The notes beneath the pieces are model-generated. The model ran no database searches. It was not told the origin of the DNA and saw only the letters and a program-made list of their open reading frames with translations. The position numbers and the translations under genes are program-made. Below, piece after piece: positions 40,080-48,682 of a stretch of DNA of 64,000 bases (within the stretch, counting starts at the first letter, position 1; each line of letters begins with the position of its first letter). This DNA is from Actinomycetes bacterium (GTDB lineage Bacteria; Actinomycetota; Acidimicrobiia; Acidimicrobiales; Ilumatobacteraceae), in assembly GCA_021414085.1 (NCBI GenBank), contig JAIOPC010000009.1, forward strand, positions 124,001 to 188,000, given 5' to 3'.

Positions 40080-41801
40080 TCACTCGTCGATGATCTGCGA
40101 GCCAGGAAAGGCCTGCGCAAGACGATCGACGGGAGACACGACCGTTTCCGGTGGAGCATCGACAAGGCCGTCGAGATCGACTTCTTCATCGGGCACCGGC
40201 GCTGAGTTCGGCCGCTTCATTTGCACGACGTTGCCGTTACTAACGGGCTGCTCGTCGTCGGCGGCGTCGTCGCTGGTGTCGGGGCCGTCGTTGACGGTGA
40301 GCAACAACTTCACTGGTGCGCCAACCACCTGCAACAGCGCGGCTTCAACAATGGCGCGATGCTGCTCGCACTTGAGGCGGTGAGCCTCGTTCGGCGCGGC
40401 AATTGCGACCATGCCATCGCGCGCGCCGAGAACTTTTGTGGCCGCGTAGATCGCGCGTGGTAACGACTTCAGCGCAGGCATGACCTGGCTGCCCCAGACC
40501 TCCACCGCGCGATCGACTGCCGTCGAAGACGGTGCCTCGTTGGTAGTTGCGGCCGGGTGTTGCGGTGACGGGGTTTGCGGTTCGGCCGCAGCCGTCGGTG
40601 CGACGGTGAGCGGTGCCGCGGCTGGGCGAGCACGGCCACCGAGCGCAGCGCGACCAGTTGCCGGGTCGACCGGTGCCGGGCGCGCACTCGCTGGTGGACC
40701 GGCCGCAACCTGCTGCTCGAGACGCGTGATGCGGTCCAGCAGCACCGAGACGTCGTTGTTCGCTGCCGGATGGGAGAGCTGTACTAAAGCGACCTCGAGC
40801 AGCAAGCGCGGATCGGGCGCGTGACGCATCTCGACCAACATCTCGCCAAGTCGCTCCATCGCCCGCACTGCGTTGGCGGCACCGAGGCGACTGGCGAGCG
40901 CGGCCACTTCGGCCGCACGCTGCACGGGCAACTGCACTAGCTCGGGTGCCATCAGCGACAAGAAGCAATCGCGTAGATGACGCACGATGTCGTCCGTGAG
41001 AGTGCGCGCGTCGCGCCCTTGCTGCATGGCGCTGGCCACGACGGTGAGCGCGCGCCCCGGGTCGGAATCGATGAACGCTTCGATGAACTCGTCGAGCGGG
41101 GTGATGTCGAGCGCCTCGCCACCACCTGCCGCGACCAGTTCGAGCGCTGAGACCGTGTCGCGCGCGGAACCGCCACCTTGGCGCAGCACAGATTGCAACG
41201 CTTCCTCACCGAGCTCGATGCCCGCGTCGCCGGCCAGCCAACGAATATGCGACTCCATCACGTCCATCGGCAGCAGATGGAACTGCAAGTGCTGTGTGCG
41301 ACTGCGAATGGTTTCGCTGACCTTCTGTGGGTCGGTGGTTGCCAGAACGAACACGACGTGTGGCGGCGGTTCTTCCAGCGTCTTCAACAGCGCGGCCTCG
41401 GCTGCCTTGGACAGCATGTGCACTTCGTCGAGGATGTACACCTTGTGCCGGCCAGGCGTGCCCAGCGAAGCCTTCTCGATGAGGTCGCGCATTGCGTCGA
41501 CACCGTTGTTGCTCGCGGCGTCGAGCTCGTGTACGTCGTAGCTGGTGCCGCGTTCGACGGCAAGACACGATTCGCATTCGCAGCACGGCTCGCCATCGCG
41601 CGGGTTCGAACAGTTGAGCACCTTCGCGAGAATGCGCGCCGACGTCGTCTTGCCGGTGCCGCGCGGACCGGAAAAGAGGTATGCCTGGCCTTCGCGACTG
41701 TGGATGACCGCATTACGCAGGGCGCGAACCACGTGTTCTTGCCCCTTTAGTTCGCCGAAACGACGTGGGCGGTAGCGGCGGTACAGCGACTGGGTGGCCA
41801 T
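40080..41801 (-). CDS. dnaX: DNA polymerase III subunits gamma/tau
   Basis: ATPase of the clamp loader. The 573-residue protein has Walker [16 protein letters not shown], a zinc module with cysteines in [16 protein letters not shown], the DExx box ILDEVHMLS and sensor region [13 protein letters not shown] Pro/Ala-rich linker (about 360-430) leads to the tau C-terminal domain that binds polymerase. No slippery A-run for frameshifting was seen, so only the full-length form is expected. A reverse-strand TAGAGT lies 8 bases before the ATG. Confidence 0.95.
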   Translation of the reverse strand: MATQSLYRRYRPRRFGELKGQEHVVRALRNAVIHSREGQAYLFSGPRGTGKTTSARILAKVLNCSNPRDGEPCCECESCLAVERGTSYDVHELDAASNNGVDAMRDLIEKASLGTPGRHKVYILDEVHMLSKAAEAALLKTLEEPPPHVVFVLATTDPQKVSETIRSRTQHLQFHLLPMDVMESHIRWLAGDAGIELGEEALQSVLRQGGGSARDTVSALELVAAGGGEALDITPLDEFIEAFIDSDPGRALTVVASAMQQGRDARTLTDDIVRHLRDCFLSLMAPELVQLPVQRAAEVAALASRLGAANAVRAMERLGEMLVEMRHAPDPRLLLEVALVQLSHPAANNDVSVLLDRITRLEQQVAAGPPASARPAPVDPATGRAALGGRARPAAAPLTVAPTAAAEPQTPSPQHPAATTNEAPSSTAVDRAVEVWGSQVMPALKSLPRAIYAATKVLGARDGMVAIAAPNEAHRLKCEQHRAIVEAALLQVVGAPVKLLLTVNDGPDTSDDAADDEQPVSNGNVVQMKRPNSAPVPDEEVDLDGLVDAPPETVVSPVDRLAQAFPGSQIIDE

Positions 41802-41809
41802 CGCCGCCG

Positions 41810-41815
41810 ACTCTA
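41810..41815 (-). promoter_or_regulatory. -10 box of a near-leaderless promoter
   Basis: Reverse-strand TAGAGT, 8 bases before the dnaX ATG at 41801. Confidence 0.45.
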
Positions 41816-41861
41816 TCTACGGGGTGCAACGTCGGGCGGAAGCTAGCGTTGTTGCGATTCC

Positions 41862-43607
41862 ATGAACGCGCCACGGCTGCCCGCACGCCCAGCACTCCGC
41901 GGGCTCTTGATCCTCCTCACCTTTGGTTTGGCGGCGTCTCTGTGGGTGCCATCGGCCGATGCCGCCGACAACACGCTGGTCAGCTCGAGCCCGGCGCTGG
42001 GTGAGACGGTCGACAGCTTTACCGGGCCGATCACGCTGACGTTTGCCAACCCGTTGGGCCCCAACAACGACGTGACGATGGTGTGCAACGGGTCGGCGGT
42101 ATCGCTCGGCGACGCCCTGCTGCTGCAAGACGGCGTGACGCTGTCGATTTCGCTCGCCACTGCCGCGCCAAAGGGCGACTGCACCATCGCCTGGAACGTC
42201 ACCGACGTCAACCTGCAGCCGGCCGGCACCGCCTCCATCACGTTCATCGTGGCGAACGATCCGGTCGCGGCAGAGACCACGATCGCGGTGTCGACCAGCA
42301 GTCTTGCGCCGGGTGAGACAGCGCCGAGCACGATCCCGGGCAACACTGTTCCACCCGGAGTCGGTACCAGTTCGAGCGGCAGCACAAACTCGACCGGACC
42401 GCTTGGTCTGTTTCGACTGATCAGCAACTTCGGGTTGGCCGTGTTGTTCGGCGCGCTGGTCGTCATCGTCGTTGCGTGGCCGGAAGGTGTTGAGTACGTC
42501 GTCACTGTCCGCTTCCTGCGAATTGCGTGGGTTTTGGCCTCCGTCGCCAGCTACCTGTTCGCCGGCGCCGTTGGCGCGCAGCAAACCGGTGGTGGTTTGG
42601 GCAGCGCGCTGTCGCCGGGAAGCCTCGGTGACCTGCTCGACACTGGCCCCGGCAAAGCCGCGCTCTTGCGCTTGGTGTTCGTGTTGGCCTCGGGCTACGT
42701 CGTCACGCAACCGGAGCGCGCTATCGATCCGACGTCGCAATTGCAAGCGCTGCTGCCTCCAGGCATCGCTGTCGTCACGATGGCGTTCAGCCGACCGGAA
42801 TTCGGGCTGATCGACTACGCCGCGGGAACAGTGCACGTGCTGGGTATGTCGGTGTGGTTGGGCGGCCTAGTGCTGGTTACGCGCGTGGTGCTGGCGGGAC
42901 CAGGTGATGAAGACCTCGTGCACGCGGTGCGCGGGTTCAGCCGCATTGCTACACCTGCGCTGATCGCGACCGTCGCGAGTGGTGCGATTCAATTCGTACG
43001 ACTGGATCAGGGCGCGCTCGGTAGCTCGCACGGCCTGCTGATGATCGTGAAGGTGTTGTTCGTTGCTGGCATGGTGTTCGTCGGTGTGGCGACGCGTCAG
43101 TTCGTCACGCAGCGGATGACGCGCGTCGAGACGATGAACACCGCGCTCGCAGTGCGACTACGACGGGCGTTCGGCATGGAGGCTTCCATAGGCGTGGTGG
43201 TCCTTGTTCTGACCGCCTGGCTGCTTTCGCTCACGCCGCCCGGGCTTGGTGCTGCTGCCAGTTCGCTGGACGTTGGTACGCGATTTCGCTTCCAGAACGC
43301 GGCGGTCGCCGGCTTCGACATGGGATTATCGTTCAGCCAAACGATTGGTCCCAATGATGTTCGCATCGAGGTGTTCTCGGTGCCCGCAACCGGGATCACG
43401 GGACTGGCAATCGACTTCATTCCGCCAGCAACCTCAACAGTGAATGGGCTGACGATTCACGACATTCCGCTGACTGGGGTCGGCGAGGCGGTGTTGGAGA
43501 AGGAAGACGGCTTTGCACTTCCCGTCGCTGGCACATGGACGATCGTCGTGCGCATCGGTGCCACGGTCGTGCAATCGCAAGACGTGCTGGTCAATGCCGA
43601 GAACTAG
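41862..43607 (+). CDS. CopC/CopD-like membrane protein
   Basis: A 581-residue protein with a signal peptide (cleavage near residue 35), a CopC-like beta-sandwich (about 36-130, starting NTLVSSSPALGETV), a Thr/Ser-rich linker, then a CopD-like membrane domain (about 185-460) with eight or so helices. A C-terminal outer domain of about 115 residues follows. True CopC proteins start the mature chain with a histidine that binds copper; here that position reads ADN, so copper binding by the CopC part is doubtful. A TAGCGT lies 12 bases before the ATG. Copper uptake is the family role, but function here is uncertain. Confidence 0.72.
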   Translation: MNAPRLPARPALRGLLILLTFGLAASLWVPSADAADNTLVSSSPALGETVDSFTGPITLTFANPLGPNNDVTMVCNGSAVSLGDALLLQDGVTLSISLATAAPKGDCTIAWNVTDVNLQPAGTASITFIVANDPVAAETTIAVSTSSLAPGETAPSTIPGNTVPPGVGTSSSGSTNSTGPLGLFRLISNFGLAVLFGALVVIVVAWPEGVEYVVTVRFLRIAWVLASVASYLFAGAVGAQQTGGGLGSALSPGSLGDLLDTGPGKAALLRLVFVLASGYVVTQPERAIDPTSQLQALLPPGIAVVTMAFSRPEFGLIDYAAGTVHVLGMSVWLGGLVLVTRVVLAGPGDEDLVHAVRGFSRIATPALIATVASGAIQFVRLDQGALGSSHGLLMIVKVLFVAGMVFVGVATRQFVTQRMTRVETMNTALAVRLRRAFGMEASIGVVVLVLTAWLLSLTPPGLGAAASSLDVGTRFRFQNAAVAGFDMGLSFSQTIGPNDVRIEVFSVPATGITGLAIDFIPPATSTVNGLTIHDIPLTGVGEAVLEKEDGFALPVAGTWTIVVRIGATVVQSQDVLVNAEN

Positions 43608-44696
43608 TTAAGGACGAACGACTCGAGCGAACGGCACCGGCGCGGCAACCTCGAGTTGGTCGTACGTGCACGAAGCCGGTTTGCGATCGGTGCGCCAGCG
43701 CAGAAACTGTGAGCCGTGACGGAAGCGGCCCTCTTGCAGTTGGCCGAACGTCACCTCGGCCACGAGCTCAATACGTAGCGGCACCCAACCGAGATCCTTG
43801 CCCGCATTCCATCGGCTGCCGCCGCCGGGCATCCGTTGCTCGTTTGCCGCTGCGCTCATCTCTGCCCATGCGCGCCACGGGTGACCATCGAGCGCATTAG
43901 TAGTGAGCGGTGCCAGCTCAGCAAGCAGCTCCGTGCGGCGCTTGGCGGTAAACGACGCCGCGACGCCCACGTGATGCAACACACCGTCGCTGTCGTACAA
44001 CCCCAGCAACAATGAGCCGACACCCTTGCCGTCTTTGTGCACGCGGTATCCGGCAATCACGCAATCGGCGGTGCGGCGATGTTTCACCTTCACCAGCGTG
44101 CGCTTGTCCGGTGTGTACGGATCGGTGAGGCGCTTAGCAATCACACCGTCAAGGCCGGCGCCTTCGAACTCGACAAACCATTGTTGTGCGACCGCGGCGT
44201 CGTTGGTTGAGGGGCACAAGTACACCGCGGCCGGGCCATCACCTGCCGAGTAGGTCAGTTCGTCAACGAGCAGCGCATGGCGCACCGAGAGCGGTTCGTC
44301 GAGCAGGTTGCGATCGCCGAGCGCGAGAAGGTCGAAGGCCACGAACGACGCCGGCGTCTCCGCGGCGAGTCGCTTCACACGCGACTCCGCCGGATGAATG
44401 CGCTGCAGCAAAGCGTCGAAGTCGAGGCCGCGGTCGTCGGCCGCGGGTAACACGATCTCGCCATCGACGACGCATCGTGGCGGAAGAGCGGCGAGTAGCG
44501 GCCCCAACAGCTCGGGGAAGTAGCGCGTGAACGGTCGCTCGTTGCGGCTAGCCAGCTCGATGTCTGCGCCGTCGCGGAACACAATGCAGCGGAATCCGTC
44601 CCACTTTGGTTCGTACAACCAGCCGTCACCAGCGGGAATGTCGTCGGCGAGCTTGGCCAACATCGGCGACAGCGGGGGTGAAATCGGCAGGACCAT
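43608..44696 (-). CDS. ATP-dependent DNA ligase (LigC-like)
   Basis: A 362-residue ATP-dependent ligase with the adenylation lysine 31 in EPKWDGFR (motif KxDG), then SRNERPFTRYFPEL, VVDGEIVLP and VIAKR, and the OB-fold domain with WVPLRIELVAEVTF. No polymerase or nuclease domain is attached, so it matches actinobacterial LigC rather than LigD; such ligases act in repair and end joining. ATG 44696 has a reverse-strand TACCCT 7 bases upstream. The stop is directly adjacent to the convergent CopCD stop, with no spacer. Confidence 0.88.
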   Translation of the reverse strand: MVLPISPPLSPMLAKLADDIPAGDGWLYEPKWDGFRCIVFRDGADIELASRNERPFTRYFPELLGPLLAALPPRCVVDGEIVLPAADDRGLDFDALLQRIHPAESRVKRLAAETPASFVAFDLLALGDRNLLDEPLSVRHALLVDELTYSAGDGPAAVYLCPSTNDAAVAQQWFVEFEGAGLDGVIAKRLTDPYTPDKRTLVKVKHRRTADCVIAGYRVHKDGKGVGSLLLGLYDSDGVLHHVGVAASFTAKRRTELLAELAPLTTNALDGHPWRAWAEMSAAANEQRMPGGGSRWNAGKDLGWVPLRIELVAEVTFGQLQEGRFRHGSQFLRWRTDRKPASCTYDQLEVAAPVPFARVVRP

Positions 44697-44702
44697 GACC
44701 GA

Positions 44703-44709
44703 TAGGGTA
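44703..44709. promoter_or_regulatory. Bidirectional overlapping -10 boxes (ligase / carboxylase)
   Basis: TAGGGTA reads as TAGGGT on the plus strand (44703-44708), 8 bases before the carboxylase GTG at 44717. On the reverse strand it reads TACCCT (44709-44704), 7 bases before the ligase ATG at 44696. Both genes thus appear to start without leaders from the same few bases in a 20-base gap. Confidence 0.5.
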
Positions 44710-44716
44710 AATCGAC

Positions 44717-46297
44717 GTGACCCCTCCACCAGTCGAACCTTCAACGGCCAATCCGATGGCCGAGAAGCTGCACGATCTTCAAGAGCGCCGCGATCAGGCG
44801 TTCAATGCCGGTTCACCACGCTCCGTCGAGCGCCAGCATGCCAAGGGCAAGCTGCTTGCCCGCGAGCGATTGGATGCACTGCTCGACCCTGGCACCTTTC
44901 AAGAACTCGACCTACTCGCTCGTCACCGGGCGCACAGCTCTGGGCTGGAAGAGCGTCCTTACACCGACGGCGTGATCACCGGCTGGGGCTCAATCGATGG
45001 TCGCAAGGTGTTCGTGTTCAGCCAGGACTTCACGGTTTTCGGTGGTGCCTTGGGCGAGGTGTTCGCCGAGAAGATTCACAAGCTGATGGATCTGGCGCTG
45101 AAGGTTGGCGCACCGGTGATCGGCCTCAACGACGGTGCCGGTGCACGCATTCAAGAAGGCGTCGTCAGCCTCGCCGGCTACGGCGGCATCTTTCATCGCA
45201 ACGTGCTCAGCAGCGGCGTCATCCCGCAGATCTCGGTGATCCTTGGGCCGTGTGCGGGCGGCGCGGTCTACAGCCCGGCGATGACCGACTTCATCTTCAT
45301 GGTGCGCGAGACCAGCCACATGTTCATCACCGGCCCCGACGTCGTGAAAACCGTCACCGGCGAGGAAGTGACGCTTGAGGAATTGGGTGGCGCGATGAGC
45401 CACGCCAGCAAGAGCGGCGTCGCCACCTTCGTCGCCAACGACGAGCGGGCGTGCCTTGAGGATGTGCGCTTCCTGCTCAGCTTCCTGCCAAGCAACAACC
45501 TGCAAGAGGCACCGGCGGTCGAAACTAGCGACGACCCCGACCGCCTGTGCGAAGGGTTGCGCACGATTCTTCCGCCGTCGGCGAATCAGCCCTACGACAT
45601 GAAGAACGTGATCAAAGACGTCGTCGACGACGGCGAGTTCTTCGAGTACTTCCCGCATTGGGCGCGCAGCATCGTGTGCGGTTTCAGTCGCATCGATGGG
45701 CATCCCGTTGGCATCGTCGGCAACCAACCAATGGTGCTTGCTGGCGTGCTCGACATCGAGAGCAGCGAGAAGGCCGCCCGGTTCGTGCGCACATGCGACG
45801 CCTTCAACATCCCGCTCGTCACGTTCGTCGATGTGCCCGGCTTCTTGCCCGGCGTCGATCAGGAATACGGCGGCATCATTCGCCACGGCGCCAAATTGCT
45901 CTACGCGTATTGCGAAGCAACTGTGCCGCGCATCCAGATCATCACCCGCAAGGCGTACGGCGGCGCGTATGTCGTGATGAACTCCAAGAGCATCGGCGCC
46001 GACCTCGCGTACGCGTGGCCGACCGCCGAGTTGGCCGTAATGGGTCCGCAAGGCGCTGTTGAGATTGTGTACCGCCGGGAACTGCAACAGGCTGCCGACC
46101 CCGTTGGGCGCCGCGCCGAGTTGGTGGCCGAGTACACCGAGCGTTACGCCAACCCCTACAACGCAGCCGAGCGCGGGTACATCGACGATGTCATCGACCC
46201 GGCCGAGACGCGGCAGAAGATTGTCGCCGGTCTACGCATGCTGCGCACCAAGCGCGAAGAGTTGCCGCGTCGCAAGCACGGCAATGTGCCGTTGTGA
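44717..46297 (+). CDS. pccB: Acyl-CoA (propionyl-CoA type) carboxylase beta subunit
   Basis: Carboxyltransferase subunit that moves CO2 from biotin to propionyl- or acetyl-CoA. The 526-residue protein has both crotonase-like halves. The first holds [19 protein letters not shown] and [21 protein letters not shown]; the second holds [20 protein letters not shown] and [16 protein letters not shown] residue corresponding to the specificity position of PccB/AccB could not be judged. An epsilon subunit gene follows, as usual in actinobacteria; the biotin-carrying alpha subunit is not in this window. It would feed methylmalonyl-CoA to the epimerase at 34129. Confidence 0.93.
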   Translation: MTPPPVEPSTANPMAEKLHDLQERRDQAFNAGSPRSVERQHAKGKLLARERLDALLDPGTFQELDLLARHRAHSSGLEERPYTDGVITGWGSIDGRKVFVFSQDFTVFGGALGEVFAEKIHKLMDLALKVGAPVIGLNDGAGARIQEGVVSLAGYGGIFHRNVLSSGVIPQISVILGPCAGGAVYSPAMTDFIFMVRETSHMFITGPDVVKTVTGEEVTLEELGGAMSHASKSGVATFVANDERACLEDVRFLLSFLPSNNLQEAPAVETSDDPDRLCEGLRTILPPSANQPYDMKNVIKDVVDDGEFFEYFPHWARSIVCGFSRIDGHPVGIVGNQPMVLAGVLDIESSEKAARFVRTCDAFNIPLVTFVDVPGFLPGVDQEYGGIIRHGAKLLYAYCEATVPRIQIITRKAYGGAYVVMNSKSIGADLAYAWPTAELAVMGPQGAVEIVYRRELQQAADPVGRRAELVAEYTERYANPYNAAERGYIDDVIDPAETRQKIVAGLRMLRTKREELPRRKHGNVPL

Positions 46298-46334
46298 GAA
46301 TGGTGCCGTTATGAGAAACGTGCCGTTGTGAAAG
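46285..46334 (+). repeat. Three tandem 16-17-base repeats at the pccB/accE junction
   Basis: Units TGTGCCGTTGTGAGAA, TGGTGCCGTTATGAGAA and ACGTGCCGTTGTGAAAG follow one another. The first holds the last codons and stop of pccB; the third holds the GTG start of the epsilon subunit. The stop codon environment has been copied twice, lengthening the gap between the two genes. Confidence 0.8.
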
Positions 46335-46519
46335 CCGACATCAGCCCGGCGCCGACTGGCGAGGAGCTCGCCGCGATCGTCGCCGCCGTCGAAGCGTTGT
46401 GGCCGCGGCCAGTGATCGCACCCGAGTCGCAGAATCCGTTGCGTTCTCCAGAGTGGCGCTTCAGCGGTCGCTGGTGGGCAACGCCCTTGCCGGCAAGGCG
46501 CGCCCGCCCATTCCGCTAG
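46328..46519 (+). CDS. accE: Acyl-CoA carboxylase epsilon subunit
   Basis: A 63-residue protein with the sparse pattern of actinobacterial AccE/PccE: PTGEELAAIVAAVEAL near the N terminus and a C-terminal SPEWRFSGRWWATPLPARR rich in Trp and Arg. Epsilon subunits stabilise the alpha-beta carboxylase complex. The position directly after the beta subunit is the usual one. The GTG start lies in the third copy of the junction repeat. Confidence 0.78.
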   Translation: MKADISPAPTGEELAAIVAAVEALWPRPVIAPESQNPLRSPEWRFSGRWWATPLPARRARPFR

Positions 46520-46522
46520 AGC

Positions 46523-46528
46523 TACGCT
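46523..46528 (+). promoter_or_regulatory. -10 box of a leaderless promoter
   Basis: TACGCT, 7 bases before the ATG at 46536. Confidence 0.5.
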
Positions 46529-46535
46529 CGGCGCC

Positions 46536-47069
46536 ATGAGCACAATGCCACCGCCTCCCCCGTCCTCCATCCCGCCCGGCTACCAGCCGTACCCAACAGG
46601 TGCGGCATCGGCGATGAACCTCGCCAGCTGGGGTGCCCGCGTCGGCGGCTACATCCTGAACTACCTCAGCTCGTTGCTGTTCGCCTTGCCGGCGATCATC
46701 GCCTTCTTCGCTGGCCCTCGTGAGTATCAGGAATGCACCATCGACGGCAAAGCAGAGCTCTGCAAGCTGCCGACCTCGCAAGGGTGGGGCATCATCATCG
46801 TTCTCGGTGTTGTGGCAGGAATTGCTTTCATCGTGATGTACAGCAAGGCAGTCGGTTCAACAGGACAGTTCTGGGGACACAAGGCGGCAGGCGTGCGCAT
46901 CGTCGATGCGAACACGGGTGGTCCGATCGGTGCTGGCAAAGCTTTCGGGCGCTATCTGCTCCACATCCTCGATGGCATCTGCTTCCTCGGCTACCTGTGG
47001 CCGTTGTGGGACAAGAAGCGCCAGACCTTTGCCGACAAGATCGTCGGCACGGTCTCAGTTCGCGCCTGA
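46536..47069 (+). CDS. RDD-family membrane protein
   Basis: A 177-residue integral membrane protein with a Pro-rich N terminus (PPPPPSSIPPGYQPYP) and three or four helices: NYLSSLLFALPAIIAFFAG, GIIIVLGVVAGIAFIVMYS and DGICFLGYLWPLW. The pattern GQFWGHKAAGVRIVDANTGG matches the RDD family core, although the name-giving first Arg-Asp pair is altered (ARVGG). Function unknown; transport has been suggested for relatives. Confidence 0.8.
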   Translation: MSTMPPPPPSSIPPGYQPYPTGAASAMNLASWGARVGGYILNYLSSLLFALPAIIAFFAGPREYQECTIDGKAELCKLPTSQGWGIIIVLGVVAGIAFIVMYSKAVGSTGQFWGHKAAGVRIVDANTGGPIGAGKAFGRYLLHILDGICFLGYLWPLWDKKRQTFADKIVGTVSVRA

Positions 47070-47082
47070 CAACTTCAATTCG

Positions 47083-48087
47083 GTGGATATCACGACGGTC
47101 GCCGACGACCTGATCGTGTGCCACGACGGCGACACCGTCGTTCGTCTGGAAAACCTGCACCCTGGTTCGACACACGCAGTTGATGGTGTCGACATCACCA
47201 CCTTGCCGCGGCCCGATGGTGAACTGCTGTGTCGACTAGCGACCGTCAACGACGTGCATTTCGGCGAGGTGGATTGCGGTCGCTTCGACGGTCACGAGGG
47301 CGGCCCCATCGAACGTGCGGCGCCGGGTGAACCGCCGTACACCGAAACGATGAACCGCGGCGCGGTCGCCGAAATCGCGCGCATCGATCCCGCCGCCGTG
47401 ATCGTCAAGGGCGACCTGTCGCTCGATGGCGAGGCCGAGGAATGGGATGCCTTCGAGGCTTGCTATCGCGGCGCGTTCGACGATCGCTTACACGTCGTGC
47501 GCGGCAATCACGACGCGTATCACGGGCAAACCAGTTACGCCGGCGACCAATGGATCGAGCTACCGGGCATCGCCGTTGCACTGCTCGACACCGTGATCCC
47601 ATACGGCACAACGGGCAACATCACCGCCGAGCAAATCGATTGGCTCGATGCACACGCCGCTGCTGCTGATCGGCCGGTACTGGTGATGGGCCACCATCAG
47701 CAATGGATCGCCGGTGCCGGCGGCACTCGCTCGCCCGAATACTTCGGCCTGAACCCGGACTGCAGCGATGCGCTCGCCGCCGTTATCGCGCGGCGAGCGC
47801 GGATCGTCGCGTACACCGCTGGTCATACTCACCGTCATCGTGTGCGCCATATGACGTGCGGGGTACCAAGCATCGAGATTGGATGCGTGAAGGACTTTCC
47901 TGGCACGTGGGCTGAGTATCGGGTGTTCGAAGGCGGCATCATGCAGGTAGTTCATCGAGTATCGAGTCGCGAGGCGTTGATCTGGAGCGAGCGCTGCCGT
48001 CACCTGTACCGCGACTTCGGTATTGATTACGAGACGTATGCGCTGGGCACATTGGAGGATCGATGCTGCAACATCCCGCTGCGGTAA
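47083..48087 (+). CDS. Calcineurin-like metallophosphoesterase
   Basis: A 334-residue phosphoesterase (phosphatase or phosphodiesterase; substrate unknown). The dinuclear-metal motifs occur in order: NDVHFGE (D-x-H), VKGDLSLDG (GD), VRGNHDAYH (GNHD/E), GHHQQW and GHTHRHR (GHxH). About 60 residues precede the first motif. GTG 47083, 13 bases after the RDD gene, is the best start because upstream sequence lies inside that gene. It overlaps the next gene by 25 bases. Confidence 0.85.
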   Translation: MDITTVADDLIVCHDGDTVVRLENLHPGSTHAVDGVDITTLPRPDGELLCRLATVNDVHFGEVDCGRFDGHEGGPIERAAPGEPPYTETMNRGAVAEIARIDPAAVIVKGDLSLDGEAEEWDAFEACYRGAFDDRLHVVRGNHDAYHGQTSYAGDQWIELPGIAVALLDTVIPYGTTGNITAEQIDWLDAHAAAADRPVLVMGHHQQWIAGAGGTRSPEYFGLNPDCSDALAAVIARRARIVAYTAGHTHRHRVRHMTCGVPSIEIGCVKDFPGTWAEYRVFEGGIMQVVHRVSSREALIWSERCRHLYRDFGIDYETYALGTLEDRCCNIPLR

Positions 48088-48677
48088 GAGACGCGTTCGA
48101 ACAAGGTGCGATCACATTTCTCGACGTGTTGCGCGCGGTGCCCAGCGATCAATGGGATAAGCCCGGTGCGCTTGGCACGATGACGACACGCGAGCTTGCC
48201 GCGCACACGTTGCGCGCGTTCGTCACCATTGAGGGTTACCTCGTCGCCGAGCCGCAGACAGATCGCGTGCTCGCCGACGCCGGCGAGTACTACATCGCCG
48301 CGCTCAGCGACCCAAACGTGCACGACGGGGTCGCCAACCGGGCACGCCAAGCCGGCCGACAACTGATCGACCCGGTGGGCGAGGCGGAAGTCACCGTCGC
48401 TCGCGTGCTCGCGCTTGTCGCCGCAACAGCGAACGACGATCCAGTCAACACTTTCCTTGGGCAGATGACGCTCAGCGAGTATCTCGCCACCCGAGTTGTC
48501 GAGCTTGGCGTGCACACCCTCGATCTTGCGCGCGCGACGGATCAGCCGGCCGAGCTGCACAGCGACACCGCGGGGGTTGTCCTCTCGGTGCTGACGCAAT
48601 TGGCATCGCCCACGCAACTCATCCTCGCGTTCACCGGTAGGCAGTCGTTGCCCGCCGATTACAACCTGCTGCGCTAA
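48063..48677 (+). CDS. MDMPI/DinB-like maleylpyruvate isomerase-family protein
   Basis: A 204-residue four-helix-bundle protein of the mycothiol-dependent maleylpyruvate isomerase / DinB-like superfamily. The helices carry candidate metal ligands in RELAAHTLRAFVTIEGYL and in VVELGVHTLDLARATDQP, the equivalent of the family pattern E-x-x-x-H-x-x-D. Mycothiol is a typical actinobacterial thiol. ATG 48063 has GGAGG 4 bases upstream and overlaps the phosphoesterase by 25 bases. The precise reaction is unknown. Confidence 0.75.
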   Translation: MLQHPAAVRDAFEQGAITFLDVLRAVPSDQWDKPGALGTMTTRELAAHTLRAFVTIEGYLVAEPQTDRVLADAGEYYIAALSDPNVHDGVANRARQAGRQLIDPVGEAEVTVARVLALVAATANDDPVNTFLGQMTLSEYLATRVVELGVHTLDLARATDQPAELHSDTAGVVLSVLTQLASPTQLILAFTGRQSLPADYNLLR

Positions 48678-48682
48678 CGGCA

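Noticed and set aside
40080-41801. Programmed frameshift in dnaX
   Set aside because: No A-rich slippery heptamer followed by a hairpin was found in the region between the ATPase and tau domains.
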